A stretch of DNA of 64,000 nt from JABDJX01 sp039942715 (GCA_039942715.1 JBDVBY010000001.1:682001-746000), one strand, 5' to 3'. Positions 51,074 to 59,906 are shown, numbered from the stretch's first letter. A program made the numbers and translations. The notes: generated by a model from the sequence alone, not told the origin.

Positions 51074-52369
51074 TCAGACACTGCCCGGATCCTCCAGCAG
51101 CAAGTCCATCAGGCTAAGCCCCATCACTTTGGCCGAGTCTATCATATCATCAATTTCAATGTATTCATCTGGCTTATGCGCCAATTCCAACAAACCTGGC
51201 CCATAAGCGATACAGTTCTTTAGCCGCCCAATGCGATCAATGTGCTTTTGGTCGTAAGTCCCTGGAGACACGATATATTCTGGTGGCTTACCTAATACTT
51301 TTTCAATCGAATTGGTCACGCTGGTTACCACAGGCGCGTCTTTTTCTGTCATAGTCGGCAAAACATTCCACAACTCGCGGATATCATAGCGAAAATCGGC
51401 GCGCTCGGATTTTACCTTCTCCAAAACCGCTTTAACCTCGCCGCGCACCTCGTCTAGCCCCTCTTCAATCAGGAATCGCCGGTCAATCACCATGCGCGCG
51501 CTGTCGGGCACGCAAGCCGAGGGAAAACCAGTGAAATTCGCCTCAGGTTCGGTCTGCCCGCCATGCAGCGAGTTGATGTTCATCGTTGACTGACGCGCCC
51601 CTTCGGGGACCACGGGCATCTCTGTATGTTTGGCCGCGAGTGCTGGATAAAGCGAGCTTTCCATCTCAGCCAAAACCGCGCCCATGTGGCGAACGGCGCA
51701 ATCCCCAAGAAACGGCATGGAGCCGTGGGCAATTTCACCGTGGGTTTCAATCTCGGCCCACCAGACGCCGCGGTGGCCCAGACAAATCCGGTCCTTTTGC
51801 AGCGGTTCAGGAATGATCACATGATCAACGTGTTTGTAATGTCCCTGCTCGGCCAGATAGGCGACGCCGCCAAACCCGCCGGTTTCCTCGTCTGCTGTGC
51901 CGGAGATTTCGATGCTGCCGCAAAAATCAGGGAACGCCTCGATAAAGGCCTCAGCCGCGATGATAGAGGCTGCCAAGCCGCCCTTCATATCGCAGGTGCC
52001 ACGTCCATATATTTTGCCATCGATGATCTCGGCGCCAAACGGATCGGTGGTCCAGCCTTTGCCAACTTCGACCACATCAATGTGGGAATTAAAGTGCACG
52101 CAATCGCCCGAACGCGCACCCTCACGACGCGCCACAACGTTCCAACGCGGATAGCGCTCGCTGTCCCCCGGTGTGCCTTCGCCGCGCACAAGCTGCACCT
52201 CGAAACCGGACGCCATCAAACGACGGCGCAGATAATCACAAATTTCAAGATAATTTTCACCCGGCGGGTTCAGCGTTGGAATGCGCACAAGGTCTTGGGT
52301 TAGCGCGATCAGATCATCGCGCTTGGCCTCAATCCAGGCAAACAGGTTGTCGGGGTTTTGGGTCGTCAT
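51074..52369 (-). CDS. M20 family ArgE/DapE-like deacylase
   Basis: A 431-residue zinc deacylase/peptidase. Metal ligands and catalytic residues: FNSHIDVVEVGKGW, YGRGTCDMKGGLAASI, and GTADEETGGFGGVAYL; dimerisation lid in the middle, final histidine in VSPGTYDQKHI. It resembles N-acetylornithine or succinyl-diaminopimelate deacylases but is not in an arginine or lysine synthesis operon. It lies before the peptide transporter, so it probably hydrolyses the imported compound. The start at 52369 is taken over a GTG two codons upstream. Confidence 0.9.
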   Translation of the reverse strand: MTTQNPDNLFAWIEAKRDDLIALTQDLVRIPTLNPPGENYLEICDYLRRRLMASGFEVQLVRGEGTPGDSERYPRWNVVARREGARSGDCVHFNSHIDVVEVGKGWTTDPFGAEIIDGKIYGRGTCDMKGGLAASIIAAEAFIEAFPDFCGSIEISGTADEETGGFGGVAYLAEQGHYKHVDHVIIPEPLQKDRICLGHRGVWWAEIETHGEIAHGSMPFLGDCAVRHMGAVLAEMESSLYPALAAKHTEMPVVPEGARQSTMNINSLHGGQTEPEANFTGFPSACVPDSARMVIDRRFLIEEGLDEVRGEVKAVLEKVKSERADFRYDIRELWNVLPTMTEKDAPVVTSVTNSIEKVLGKPPEYIVSPGTYDQKHIDRIGRLKNCIAYGPGLLELAHKPDEYIEIDDMIDSAKVMGLSLMDLLLEDPGSV

Positions 52370-52417
52370 GGCCACTACGATATCGGTTTCGGGCTGGGCG
52401 GCAATGACGAATTGCGG

Positions 52418-52445
52418 GTCGGGCCAAAAGGAGCTTTGGCCCGAC
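52418..52445. terminator. hairpin downstream of katG
   Basis: An eleven-base perfect stem GTCGGGCCAAA/TTTGGCCCGAC with a six-base loop between katG (stop at 52456) and the M20 deacylase gene. No T-tract follows on the minus strand, so termination may be partial or the stem may stabilise the katG message. Confidence 0.55.
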
Positions 52446-52455
52446 CGCGCGTGGC

Positions 52456-54636
52456 TTAGACGTCGAAACGATCAGCGTCCATCACCTTGGTCCACGCTTT
52501 GACGAAATCGCCTACGAACTTCGCCTCTGCATCACCTTGGGCATAGACTTCGGCCAGCGCACGAAGCTGCGAATTCGAGCCGAAAACCAGATCGACACGT
52601 GTGCCGGTCCATTTGGGCGCACCACTTGCGCGATCCTTGCCTTCGAACATCTCTTCCGAGCCGCCGATGCCCGTCCATGCCGTGCCCATGTCTACCAGAT
52701 TGACGAAGAAATCGTTGGTCAACTGTCCCGCACGATCCGTAAAGATCCCGTGTTTGGTATCGGCAAAGTTTGCACCCATTGCGCGCATACCGCCTACCAG
52801 CACAGTCATTTCTGGCGCTGTGAGACCCAAAAGTTGAGCTTTGTCGATCAGCAGTTCTTCTGCCGAAATCGCGTAGCTTTCCTTTTGGTAGTTGCGGAAA
52901 CCGTCTGCAGCAGGCTCAAGCACACCCATCGACTCGGTCTCGGTCATCTCGTCTGTCGCATCGCCACGTCCAGGAGTGAACGGCACAGTGACAGCGTGGC
53001 CAGCGGCTTGCGCGGCCTGCTCAACGCCGACGTTGCCCGCCAGAACGATCAGATCAGCTATCGAAACCGGCTTGCCGAATCCGGCCTGCACGCCTTCCAG
53101 CACGCTCAACACCTTGGCAAGTTGCGCAGGCTGGTTCACTTCCCAGTCCTTCATCGGCGCAAGACGGATGCGCGCACCATTGGCACCACCGCGCTTGTCA
53201 GAGCCGCGGAACGTCGAAGCAGACGACCAAGCAGTGTAAACCAGCTCGGACACGCTTAGATCGGTTGCCGCGATCGCCGCTTTCAGCGTAGCGACATCAG
53301 CATCAGACAGTGACGGACCGGCAGGCACCGGATCCTGCCAGATCAGGTCTTCAGCAGGGACTTCCTTGCCCAAATAACGCGCCTTAGGCCCCATATCGCG
53401 GTGCGTCAGCTTGAACCACGCACGCGCATATGCATCAGCAAACACATCAGGGTTTGCGTGATAGTGGCGCGAGATTTTCTCGTACGCCGGGTCCATGCGC
53501 AGCGCCATATCGGCGGTGGTCATCATCAGTGGAACGGTGTCGCCCGATCCATCGACTTGCGGTGCCTGTGCGGCGTCTGCGTTTGACGGCGTCCATTGGT
53601 TTGCACCTGCGGGGCTTTTCGTCAGCTCCCATTCGTAGCCCAAAAGCGCATCAAAATAGCTCATGTCCCACGTGGTTGGCGTGTGGGTCCAAGGACCTTC
53701 GATGCCAGAGGTGATCGCGTCTTTGCCCACGCCGGACGCATGCGTACTTGTCCAGCCAAGCCCCATTTCGTTGATCGCAGCGCCTTCAGGTTCTGAACCC
53801 ACGAGAGCCGCATCGCCAGCGCCGTGCGCTTTACCGAATGTATGACCACCAGCGACCAAAGCGACTGTTTCTTCGTCGTTCATCGCCATGCGTGCAAAGG
53901 TGTCGCGGATGTCATGGGCAGAGGCCAGTGGATCGGGGTTTCCGTCTGGTCCTTCTGGGTTCACATAGATCAGGCCCATTTGAACGGCGGCCAGCGGGTT
54001 GGCCAGATCGCGTTCGCCTGAATAGCGGGAATGCGGTTTGTCGGATGTGGCAAGCCACTCCTGCTCTTCCCCCCAGTAGACGTCTTCTTCAGGCTCCCAC
54101 ACATCAGCACGGCCACCGGCGAAACCAAAGGTTTTAAAGCCCATGGTTTCCATCGCGACGTTGCCAGTCAGGATAAACAGATCGGCCCAAGAGATTTGGT
54201 TGCCGTACTTCTGCTTGACCGGCCACAACAAGCGGCGCGCTTTGTCGAGGTTGCCGTTGTCGGGCCAGCTGTTGAGAGGGGCAAACCTCTGCTGACCCGA
54301 ACCGCCGCCGCCACGACCATCCGCCGTGCGATAGGTGCCAGCAGAGTGCCATGTCATCCGCACAAAGAATGGACCGTAGTGACCATAATCCGCTGGCCAC
54401 CAATCCTGGCTGTCGGTCATCAAAGCAGCCAGATCGGCTTTCAAAGCGTCCAGATCAAGCTTGGCAAACTCTTCGGCATAATCAAACGCCTCGCCCATCG
54501 GATCAGAGAGATCAGAATTCTGGTGCAAAATGCGCAGGTTCAACTGGTTGGGCCACCAGTCGCGGTTCGAGCGAACGCCCATATTGGTGTGCATCACCGG
54601 GCATTTGCCGACTGGGCCGTCGTTTCCGTCCATCAT
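52456..54636 (-). CDS. katG: catalase-peroxidase KatG
   Basis: Haem enzyme that breaks down hydrogen peroxide by catalase and peroxidase activity. The 726-residue product has the two-lobed KatG layout. Distal residues lie in FVRMTWHSAG (R93, W96, H97), the proximal histidine in VAGGHTFGKAHG (H265), and the Met-Tyr-Trp crosslink residues Y224 (GLIYVNPEGP), M250 (FARMAMND) and W96 are all kept, so catalase activity is expected. The ATG at 54636 follows AGGAGA. It diverges from oxyR, which likely activates it; an imperfect Irr-box lies in between. Confidence 0.97.
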   Translation of the reverse strand: MMDGNDGPVGKCPVMHTNMGVRSNRDWWPNQLNLRILHQNSDLSDPMGEAFDYAEEFAKLDLDALKADLAALMTDSQDWWPADYGHYGPFFVRMTWHSAGTYRTADGRGGGGSGQQRFAPLNSWPDNGNLDKARRLLWPVKQKYGNQISWADLFILTGNVAMETMGFKTFGFAGGRADVWEPEEDVYWGEEQEWLATSDKPHSRYSGERDLANPLAAVQMGLIYVNPEGPDGNPDPLASAHDIRDTFARMAMNDEETVALVAGGHTFGKAHGAGDAALVGSEPEGAAINEMGLGWTSTHASGVGKDAITSGIEGPWTHTPTTWDMSYFDALLGYEWELTKSPAGANQWTPSNADAAQAPQVDGSGDTVPLMMTTADMALRMDPAYEKISRHYHANPDVFADAYARAWFKLTHRDMGPKARYLGKEVPAEDLIWQDPVPAGPSLSDADVATLKAAIAATDLSVSELVYTAWSSASTFRGSDKRGGANGARIRLAPMKDWEVNQPAQLAKVLSVLEGVQAGFGKPVSIADLIVLAGNVGVEQAAQAAGHAVTVPFTPGRGDATDEMTETESMGVLEPAADGFRNYQKESYAISAEELLIDKAQLLGLTAPEMTVLVGGMRAMGANFADTKHGIFTDRAGQLTNDFFVNLVDMGTAWTGIGGSEEMFEGKDRASGAPKWTGTRVDLVFGSNSQLRALAEVYAQGDAEAKFVGDFVKAWTKVMDADRFDV

Positions 54637-54691
54637 GATCTTCTCTCCTGTAGTTTTTTTTGGGATTCGATTGCGGTCTTTCTACACTCGT

Positions 54692-54708
54692 TTTAGAATT
54701 ATTTTAAG
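54692..54708. promoter_or_regulatory. imperfect Irr-box (ICE)-like site between katG and oxyR
   Basis: TTTAGAA-N3-TTTTAAG matches twelve of the fourteen fixed positions of the ICE pattern TTTAGAA-N3-TTCTAAA; the left arm is exact. It lies 56 bases upstream of katG. Irr has been linked to catalase control in Rhodobacter. The site is in an AT-rich spacer, so chance is possible. Confidence 0.35.
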
Positions 54709-54714
54709 TTGCAT

Positions 54715-54733
54715 TTATTGATCTATGTCATAA
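54715..54733. promoter_or_regulatory. possible LysR-type (OxyR) binding site
   Basis: TTAT-N11-ATAA dyad ending ten bases before the oxyR start, in the katG-oxyR spacer, the usual place for an autoregulatory LysR box. Only the T-N11-A core supports it; the full OxyR consensus is not met. Confidence 0.35.
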
Positions 54734-54742
54734 CTTTTGATT

Positions 54743-55636
54743 ATGGATAATTTCACACTTCGCCAACTGCGCTACTTTGAAGCGCTTGCCCAGCAAGGTC
54801 ATTTTGGGCGCGCAGCAGACACTTGCTCTATCTCGCAACCCGCTTTGTCTGTGCAGATCAAAGAGTTGGAGGAAAGTCTTGGCGTGACCCTGTTTGAGAG
54901 GGCGGCGCGCAACATCCGCCTAACGGCCTTTGGTGAAGATTTCGCAGTGCGCGCCCGCGCCATTTTACAATCAGTTGATGAGTTGCGCGATCTTGCGCGC
55001 GCCTCACGCAATGCGTTTTCCGGCAAACTGCGCCTTGGGGTGATTCCCACGATTGCGCCCTATCTTTTGCCTCGCTTGCTGCGCGATCTTGGGCAGGCCT
55101 TTCCGGATCTGGATATTCACATCCGCGAAACCCTGACGCCACGATTGCTTGAAGAACTCGCCGATGGCCGTCTTGATGCAGCGATCCTTGCGCTGCCAAT
55201 CTCGATCCCAAGCTTCACTGAAGTTGCGCTGTTTTCCGAAAGCTTCTATCTGGTGCGCCATGAGGACGAAGCCGAACATCCTGTGCCAAGCGTGGACGAG
55301 TTGCACAAAGAACGGCTGTTGATGCTGGAAGAAGGGCACTGCTTTCGCGACCAAGCGCTGGCGTTTTGTAACTTGTCAGCGCCGACGCCACGAGAAGGGT
55401 TGGACGGAAGTTCACTCTCGACTTTGGTGCAAATGGTGGGCGCCGGTTTGGGAATGACCCTGATCCCCGAGATGGCCGTGTCCGTCGAGGCCAAATCAGC
55501 GGCGGTGGCAGTGCAACCTTTGGGCCAGGGCCAGCCGTCGCGTAGTGTCGGGATGATCTGGCGCAGTTCCACGCCCTTGGCCGATCAGTTTGAAGAGGTC
55601 GCAAAGCTTGTGAAAGCGGCGGCTATTTCCACTTGA
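54743..55636 (+). CDS. oxyR: hydrogen peroxide-inducible activator OxyR
   Basis: LysR-family regulator of 297 residues. Helix-turn-helix: FTLRQLRYFEALAQQGHFGRAADTCSISQPALSVQIKELEESLG. The redox pair of OxyR is present in MLEEGHCFRDQALAFC, C200 and C209, nine residues apart as C199/C208 of E. coli, which firmly separates it from other LysR proteins. The ATG at 54743 is taken; a TTG two codons earlier is weaker. It diverges from katG. The 3' end overlaps the redoxin gene by 14 bases in convergent orientation. Confidence 0.94.
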   Translation: MDNFTLRQLRYFEALAQQGHFGRAADTCSISQPALSVQIKELEESLGVTLFERAARNIRLTAFGEDFAVRARAILQSVDELRDLARASRNAFSGKLRLGVIPTIAPYLLPRLLRDLGQAFPDLDIHIRETLTPRLLEELADGRLDAAILALPISIPSFTEVALFSESFYLVRHEDEAEHPVPSVDELHKERLLMLEEGHCFRDQALAFCNLSAPTPREGLDGSSLSTLVQMVGAGLGMTLIPEMAVSVEAKSAAVAVQPLGQGQPSRSVGMIWRSSTPLADQFEEVAKLVKAAAIST

Positions 55637-56174
55637 TCGAACAGCCCATAGACGGGATCTGATCACGCGGCCCCTGCCCGGTTTCGGCCACGGTGCGCAT
55701 TGCTTCAAATAAATCACGCCGCGCGTCCGTTGGGCCAGCTGACGCACGCGAGGCATCAAGACGGCCGCGATACTGCAAGCCAAGGTCAGCATTAAAGCCA
55801 AAAAAGTCGGGCGTGCACACCGCATCATAGGCGCGCGCCACGCTCTGGTCTTCGTCGTAAAGGTAAGGGAAAGGAAAGCCTTGGGTGTCGGCCATGCGCG
55901 CCATGTTTTCAAAGCTGTCTTGCGGGTAATTGGTGGCGTCGTTTGCCGATATCGCAGCGACGCCAACGCCCAAAGCTTTGAGGTCGTTTGCGTCGCGAAT
56001 GATCCGATCAAGCACCGCCAGCACGTAAGGGCAGTGATTGCAGATGAACATAATCAGCGTTCCGGCCTCACCTTTGACTTCGCTAAGCGACACGGTGGTG
56101 CCGTTGGTGGCAGGCAGCGTAAAATCGGGGGCTTTGAAGCCGAAGTCGCAAACAGGAGGAGGTACGGCGGCCAT
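55623..56174 (-). CDS. thioredoxin-fold redoxin (AhpC/TSA-like)
   Basis: A 183-residue cytoplasmic thioredoxin-fold protein. The active site is FICNHCPYV, a CxxC pair in the position of the peroxiredoxin cysteine, preceded by GFKAPDFTLPATNGTTVSLSEVKG. It belongs to the widespread thioredoxin-family group with CNHCPY motif; peroxidase or reductase activity is possible. The ATG follows AAAGGA. It converges with and overlaps oxyR, consistent with but not proof of an oxidative stress role. Confidence 0.88.
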   Translation of the reverse strand: MAAVPPPVCDFGFKAPDFTLPATNGTTVSLSEVKGEAGTLIMFICNHCPYVLAVLDRIIRDANDLKALGVGVAAISANDATNYPQDSFENMARMADTQGFPFPYLYDEDQSVARAYDAVCTPDFFGFNADLGLQYRGRLDASRASAGPTDARRDLFEAMRTVAETGQGPRDQIPSMGCSIKWK

Positions 56175-56239
56175 GGTTACTTATCCTTTGGTTGTCTTAT
56201 CGGTGCGTGCGAGCACGCGCCTGATGCTTTGTTAAAGAA

Positions 56240-56283
56240 GGGGCTCTGCCCCGGCCATTGCAGGCTCTCCCCTCGGAATATTT
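56240..56283 (-). repeat. dispersed hairpin repeat, variant copy C
   Basis: Read on the minus strand: TTAGAAATATTCCGAGGGG, a short spacer and the hairpin core GGGGCAGAGCCCC. The order (A-rich AATATTCC, G-run, hairpin) matches copies A and B, but the left half is diverged and the spacer is longer. It lies between the redoxin and tupA genes. Confidence 0.5.
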
Positions 56284-56296
56284 CTAAGCCGATAAT

Positions 56297-57094
56297 TCAG
56301 GGCTTGGCGTTGAAGGTAAAAAGGGGTTCGTCGTTGATTGTATAGGCATTGATGAGGGCTTTGGCGGTCTCGCTGGCGAGCCATGTTTCAAGTGTGGATG
56401 TGGCTTTTGCATTGACGTGGGCGTGGCGTGTGGGATTGACGGGGATATAGGCATATTGATTGAAAAGCACCGGATCACCTTGGAACAAAAGGGCAAGGTC
56501 GCCTTTGTTGGCGAAGTTGAGCCAGCTTGCGCGGTCTGCCAGAATATAGGCGTTGAGCGCGGACGCAGTGTTCAGGCTCGCGCCCATGCCAGCGCCGACA
56601 GCTTTGTAGTTTTCGCCAATAAGCTCAACGCGCGACACGACGCCAGCCCACAGCGATAGCTCTTTTTTATGGGTTCCACTATCGTCGCCGCGGCTAACAA
56701 ACGGCGCATTGGCAGACGCGATACGCGAAAGTGCCTCTATGGCTGTTTTAGCGCTAGCGATGTCAGCGGGGTCATCTGAGGGGCCGATCAGCACGAAATC
56801 GTTGTACATAATCTCGCGGCGGTGCGTTCCAAAGCCATTTTCAACAAACGCCTCTTCTGCGGCTTTGGAGTGCACAAGGATCGCATCAACGTCACCAGCC
56901 TCGCCGAGGCGCAGCGCTTGGCCTGTTCCCACCACCAAAAGCTGCACATCAAGCCCTGTGTCGCCTTTAATTGCAGGCAAGAGTTGATCGGACAGACCCG
57001 AGTTGTGAAAGCTGGTGGTTACCGCCATCCGCATGGTTTCAGCAGGTGCCGCACTGCCCCAAACTAGGGCAAAAATCATCAACAGTAGCCTCAT
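56297..57094 (-). CDS. tupA: tungstate ABC transporter substrate-binding protein TupA
   Basis: Periplasmic tungstate-binding protein, 265 residues. A signal peptide MRLLLMIFALVWGSAAPAE precedes the TupA signature MAVTTSFHNSGLSDQLLPAIKGDTGLDVQLLVVGTGQAL and DAILVHSKAAEEAFVENGFGTHRREIMYNDFVLIGP; the oxyanion-binding TTS and GDDSGTH segments are present. It is the last gene of tupBCA and overlaps tupC as ATGA. TupA proteins prefer tungstate over molybdate, which fits the formate dehydrogenase operon upstream. Confidence 0.92.
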   Translation of the reverse strand: MRLLLMIFALVWGSAAPAETMRMAVTTSFHNSGLSDQLLPAIKGDTGLDVQLLVVGTGQALRLGEAGDVDAILVHSKAAEEAFVENGFGTHRREIMYNDFVLIGPSDDPADIASAKTAIEALSRIASANAPFVSRGDDSGTHKKELSLWAGVVSRVELIGENYKAVGAGMGASLNTASALNAYILADRASWLNFANKGDLALLFQGDPVLFNQYAYIPVNPTRHAHVNAKATSTLETWLASETAKALINAYTINDEPLFTFNAKP

Positions 57095-57792
57095 TCGACG
57101 ATGTCTCCTTGCAGGAAGGCTTGGGTTTCAGGCGTACCCGGCGAGGTAAAAAAGGCGGGCGCGTCCCCATGATCATGCAGTTTTCCGTTCAAAAGGAAAA
57201 GCACGTCGCTGGCCAGTCGTTTGGCCTGACCGATATCGTGGGTTGTCATAATGATGCGGGTGCCGCTGGTGTGGGCATCGCTCAGAAGCGCTTCGATTTC
57301 ACGGGTCGAGCGGCCATCAAGATTGGCGCAAGGTTCATCCAGAAACAGCACTTTGGGGCTGCGGATCAGCGCGCGCCCGATGGCGAGCTTTTGCTTTTCG
57401 CCACCAGAGAGACGCGGTGCGGGGCGTTCAAGCGCGCCGCTTAGCCCGATGCGCTCGGCCCACTCAGTGACTTTTGCGGCGATTTCGGATTTCGGTGTGC
57501 GCGCAAGTTCGAGCGGAAAGGCAAGATTTTGGCGCACCGTGCGGCGCAACATGATCGGTGTTTGAAAAACATAAGCCTGTGCGCTGTGCGCTTCATCTTC
57601 TGAGGCATCCCAGCTGAGCACGCCACCAGACGTGCGCTCGACCCCGTGGAGCACTTTCAAAAGCGTGGTTTTGCCAGAGCCGTTTGGCCCCAGTACCATC
57701 GTCACACCCGTTGCACCAAACTCAAAGGACACCGGACCAAGGATTGCCTTGCCGCGCCGTTTGACGGTGATGTCAGCGAGAGTTGCTTTCAC
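57091..57792 (-). CDS. tupC: tungstate ABC transporter ATPase TupC
   Basis: A 233-residue ABC ATPase: Walker A GPNGSGKTTLL, signature LSGGEKQKLAIGRALIRSP, Walker B VLFLDEPCANLD, and the H-loop TTHDIGQAKRLA. The GEKQ signature replaces the common GGQQQR, as in other Tup/WtpC-like ATPases. Four-base overlaps join it to tupB and tupA. Confidence 0.92.
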   Translation of the reverse strand: MKATLADITVKRRGKAILGPVSFEFGATGVTMVLGPNGSGKTTLLKVLHGVERTSGGVLSWDASEDEAHSAQAYVFQTPIMLRRTVRQNLAFPLELARTPKSEIAAKVTEWAERIGLSGALERPAPRLSGGEKQKLAIGRALIRSPKVLFLDEPCANLDGRSTREIEALLSDAHTSGTRIIMTTHDIGQAKRLASDVLFLLNGKLHDHGDAPAFFTSPGTPETQAFLQGDIVE

Positions 57793-58493
57793 CAGCGCCC
57801 CTCCCGTTCGGTGCGCGATAGCGCGTGGATTGCAAAGTTCACCAAAAGCGCGAGCGCGATCAGAACAAAGCCAAGGCCAAGCGCGAGGGCAAAATCGCCC
57901 TTGCCGGTTTCAAGCGCAATGGCGGTGGTGAGCACGCGGGTGGCGTGGTCGATGTTCCCACCTACGATCATGATCGCGCCAACCTCGCCTATGGCGCGCC
58001 CAAACCCGGCGAGCGCAGCTGTGAGAAGCGTGCGCCGACCGTCCCAAATTAGAGTAATCACACGTTGGCGGCGCGTGGTGTTTAGCGAAATCAGCAGATC
58101 ATGGTACTCGGCCCAAAGTTCGCGCATCGCTTGGTGAGTGATCGAAGCGATCAACGGCGTGATGATGATGACCTGTGCGATGATCATCGCCGAGGGGGTG
58201 AACAGCAGCCCCAGCACGCCGAAAGGGCCCGAGCGCGACAGCAACAGATAAACGATCAGACCGACAACAACAGGGGGCAGGCCCATCAGCGCATTCAGCG
58301 TGGCGATGGCTGCGCGCCGGTATCGAAAGCGGCGCACGGCAAGCCATGTGCCAAGCGGCAGGCCAATGGCGGAGGCGATGACGAGAGCAGTCAGGCTAAC
58401 TTGCAGCGAGCGCAACGTGATCTCTATCAGATCAGCGTCACCGCGAATGATCAGCCAAAAGGCAGCCTGAAGTCCGGCCCAGATATCGTTCAT
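57789..58493 (-). CDS. tupB: tungstate ABC transporter permease TupB
   Basis: A 234-residue inner-membrane permease with five or six membrane segments and an EAA-like loop (TLIWDGRRTLLTAALAGFGRAIGEVGAIMIVGGNI). The GRAIGEVGA motif is typical of TupB and related molybdate/tungstate permeases. It begins 24 bases after the stop of the 41-residue peptide gene and overlaps tupC. First of the tupBCA set. Confidence 0.92.
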   Translation of the reverse strand: MNDIWAGLQAAFWLIIRGDADLIEITLRSLQVSLTALVIASAIGLPLGTWLAVRRFRYRRAAIATLNALMGLPPVVVGLIVYLLLSRSGPFGVLGLLFTPSAMIIAQVIIITPLIASITHQAMRELWAEYHDLLISLNTTRRQRVITLIWDGRRTLLTAALAGFGRAIGEVGAIMIVGGNIDHATRVLTTAIALETGKGDFALALGLGFVLIALALLVNFAIHALSRTEREGRW

Positions 58494-58516
58494 GGGGTGT
58501 TTGGGCCTTTAACCGA

Positions 58517-58642
58517 TCAATCCAGCCGCACAGACGCGCCAGATGTCTGCTCTTGGGCCGAAAAACCTGCGTTATCAAGAACCAAGCTTGAGCCGACGGC
58601 GATGACAGCCATGGCGACAAAGGCGGATAGCATTACTTTCAC
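58517..58642 (-). CDS. 41-residue single-span membrane peptide
   Basis: A short gene between the WD40-cytochrome c gene and tupB. It starts at GTG 58642 with AAGGAG seven bases upstream, four bases past the stop of the preceding gene. The product has a hydrophobic segment LSAFVAMAVIAVGSSLVL and a short polar tail ending GASVRLD. No family is recognised, but the strong ribosome binding site, tight spacing and membrane-span composition argue for a real gene. A small membrane anchor or regulator of the neighbouring dehydrogenase or transporter is possible. Confidence 0.6.
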   Translation of the reverse strand: MKVMLSAFVAMAVIAVGSSLVLDNAGFSAQEQTSGASVRLD

Positions 58643-58646
58643 GGGC

Positions 58647-59906
58647 TCACTCCTTGTTTGTGGCGACACGCAGATAGGCGATCAGATCGTCGCGATCTTG
58701 CTTCTCGGCGATGCGCTGCATCGGCATTTTTGTCCCCGGAATATAGTGATCCGGACCTTCGTCAAACAAACCATTGATTGTCTCGGCTGACCAGACAATT
58801 TCCGAACCCTCAAGAATATCGGAATAGGCGTAGTCCGGCACAGTGCCAGCGCGCCGCCCAAACAGCTTGTGCAAACTTGGGCCTGCCTTGCGCGCGCTAT
58901 CGCCAGTGAGGGTATGACAGATCGAGCATTTGCGTTTGAATTGCCGCTCGCCATTGGGCAGGGTTTCGGGGTCTTCTAGGAAACTGCGCGTCTCTCCTGA
59001 CATTTGGCCATGTTCTGTCAGCGTGGCGAGGGGCCATGAGTAAACGATATCCTCAATCCCGCCAGCATGCAGGTTTTGCCCATTGGGAGAAAACGCCAGC
59101 GCCCAGATTGGCCCTTTTGCAGCGGCGCGGAAATCGTGGGTGATGGCCATCTTTTCAGTGTCGATCACCATGATGTAGCCTTGGCCGTCTCCAACCGCGA
59201 GGTTCTTTGCCCCATCATAAGCAAGTGAGAGGATCGGGCGGCGATCAAGCGTAAAGTCGGCAATCTGCTCGGCTGTCACCGGATCAATGATGCGCGTTCC
59301 GCCATCGGAAGCCCCGTACGCAAGCCAGCCCTTGGCCTCGTTCAAAACCAGCTTGTTGATGCCAAAACCATGTTTGGCGAGGAGTTGTTTTTCCTGCGCC
59401 GTCTCAACATCCCAAAGGCGGATCGTGCCGTCGACAGAGGCGGAGTAAAGCGTTTTGCCGTCGCTAGAGAAGACAACCGAATTCACGCCCTGACGATGCC
59501 CAGAGAGGTAGGTGCCCTGCCCGTCCTTACTCCAAAGCCCGATGCGCGCATCCCAACTGGCAGAGGCGACATGCGTGTTGGTGGTTGCAAGCTCAACAAC
59601 CTTGGCCGTGTGCTCGCCCAAGACGCCGCCGTCCGGCCATGTGCGCACAGTGTTGTCATCGCCTGCAGAAATCACCGTATCGCCCCAGAACGTCACAACG
59701 TTCACCGCCGCGCGGTGCCCTTCTTGCCAAAGTGGCGTCTCGCCGTCCCACAACCCAACCGAGTTATCAAAGCTCGCCGTAGCGATCTGCCCAGAGGGCG
59801 AGACGTCGATATCCATGATCGGCCCGCCATGGCCCTTAAGCGTGAAGAACTCTTGCGCCTGAAGCGGTGCAGCGCACAGCAAAGCTATGACAAGAGCGAC
59901 GCGCAT
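58647..59906 (-). CDS. WD40 propeller fused to class I cytochrome c
   Basis: A 419-residue periplasmic protein. Signal peptide MRVALVIALLCAAPLQAQ; then about seven WD40-type repeats (for example GHGGPIMDIDVSPSGQIATA, GHRQGVNSVVFSSDGKTLYS) forming a beta-propeller to about residue 300; then a cytochrome c domain with the haem motif CSICH at about 327-331 and the axial methionine in GTKMPMQ at about 394. It follows the formate dehydrogenase cytochrome b gene with abutting stop and start codons (TAGATG), so it is part of that operon. It may take electrons from, or dock, the formate dehydrogenase. Confidence 0.9.
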   Translation of the reverse strand: MRVALVIALLCAAPLQAQEFFTLKGHGGPIMDIDVSPSGQIATASFDNSVGLWDGETPLWQEGHRAAVNVVTFWGDTVISAGDDNTVRTWPDGGVLGEHTAKVVELATTNTHVASASWDARIGLWSKDGQGTYLSGHRQGVNSVVFSSDGKTLYSASVDGTIRLWDVETAQEKQLLAKHGFGINKLVLNEAKGWLAYGASDGGTRIIDPVTAEQIADFTLDRRPILSLAYDGAKNLAVGDGQGYIMVIDTEKMAITHDFRAAAKGPIWALAFSPNGQNLHAGGIEDIVYSWPLATLTEHGQMSGETRSFLEDPETLPNGERQFKRKCSICHTLTGDSARKAGPSLHKLFGRRAGTVPDYAYSDILEGSEIVWSAETINGLFDEGPDHYIPGTKMPMQRIAEKQDRDDLIAYLRVATNKE

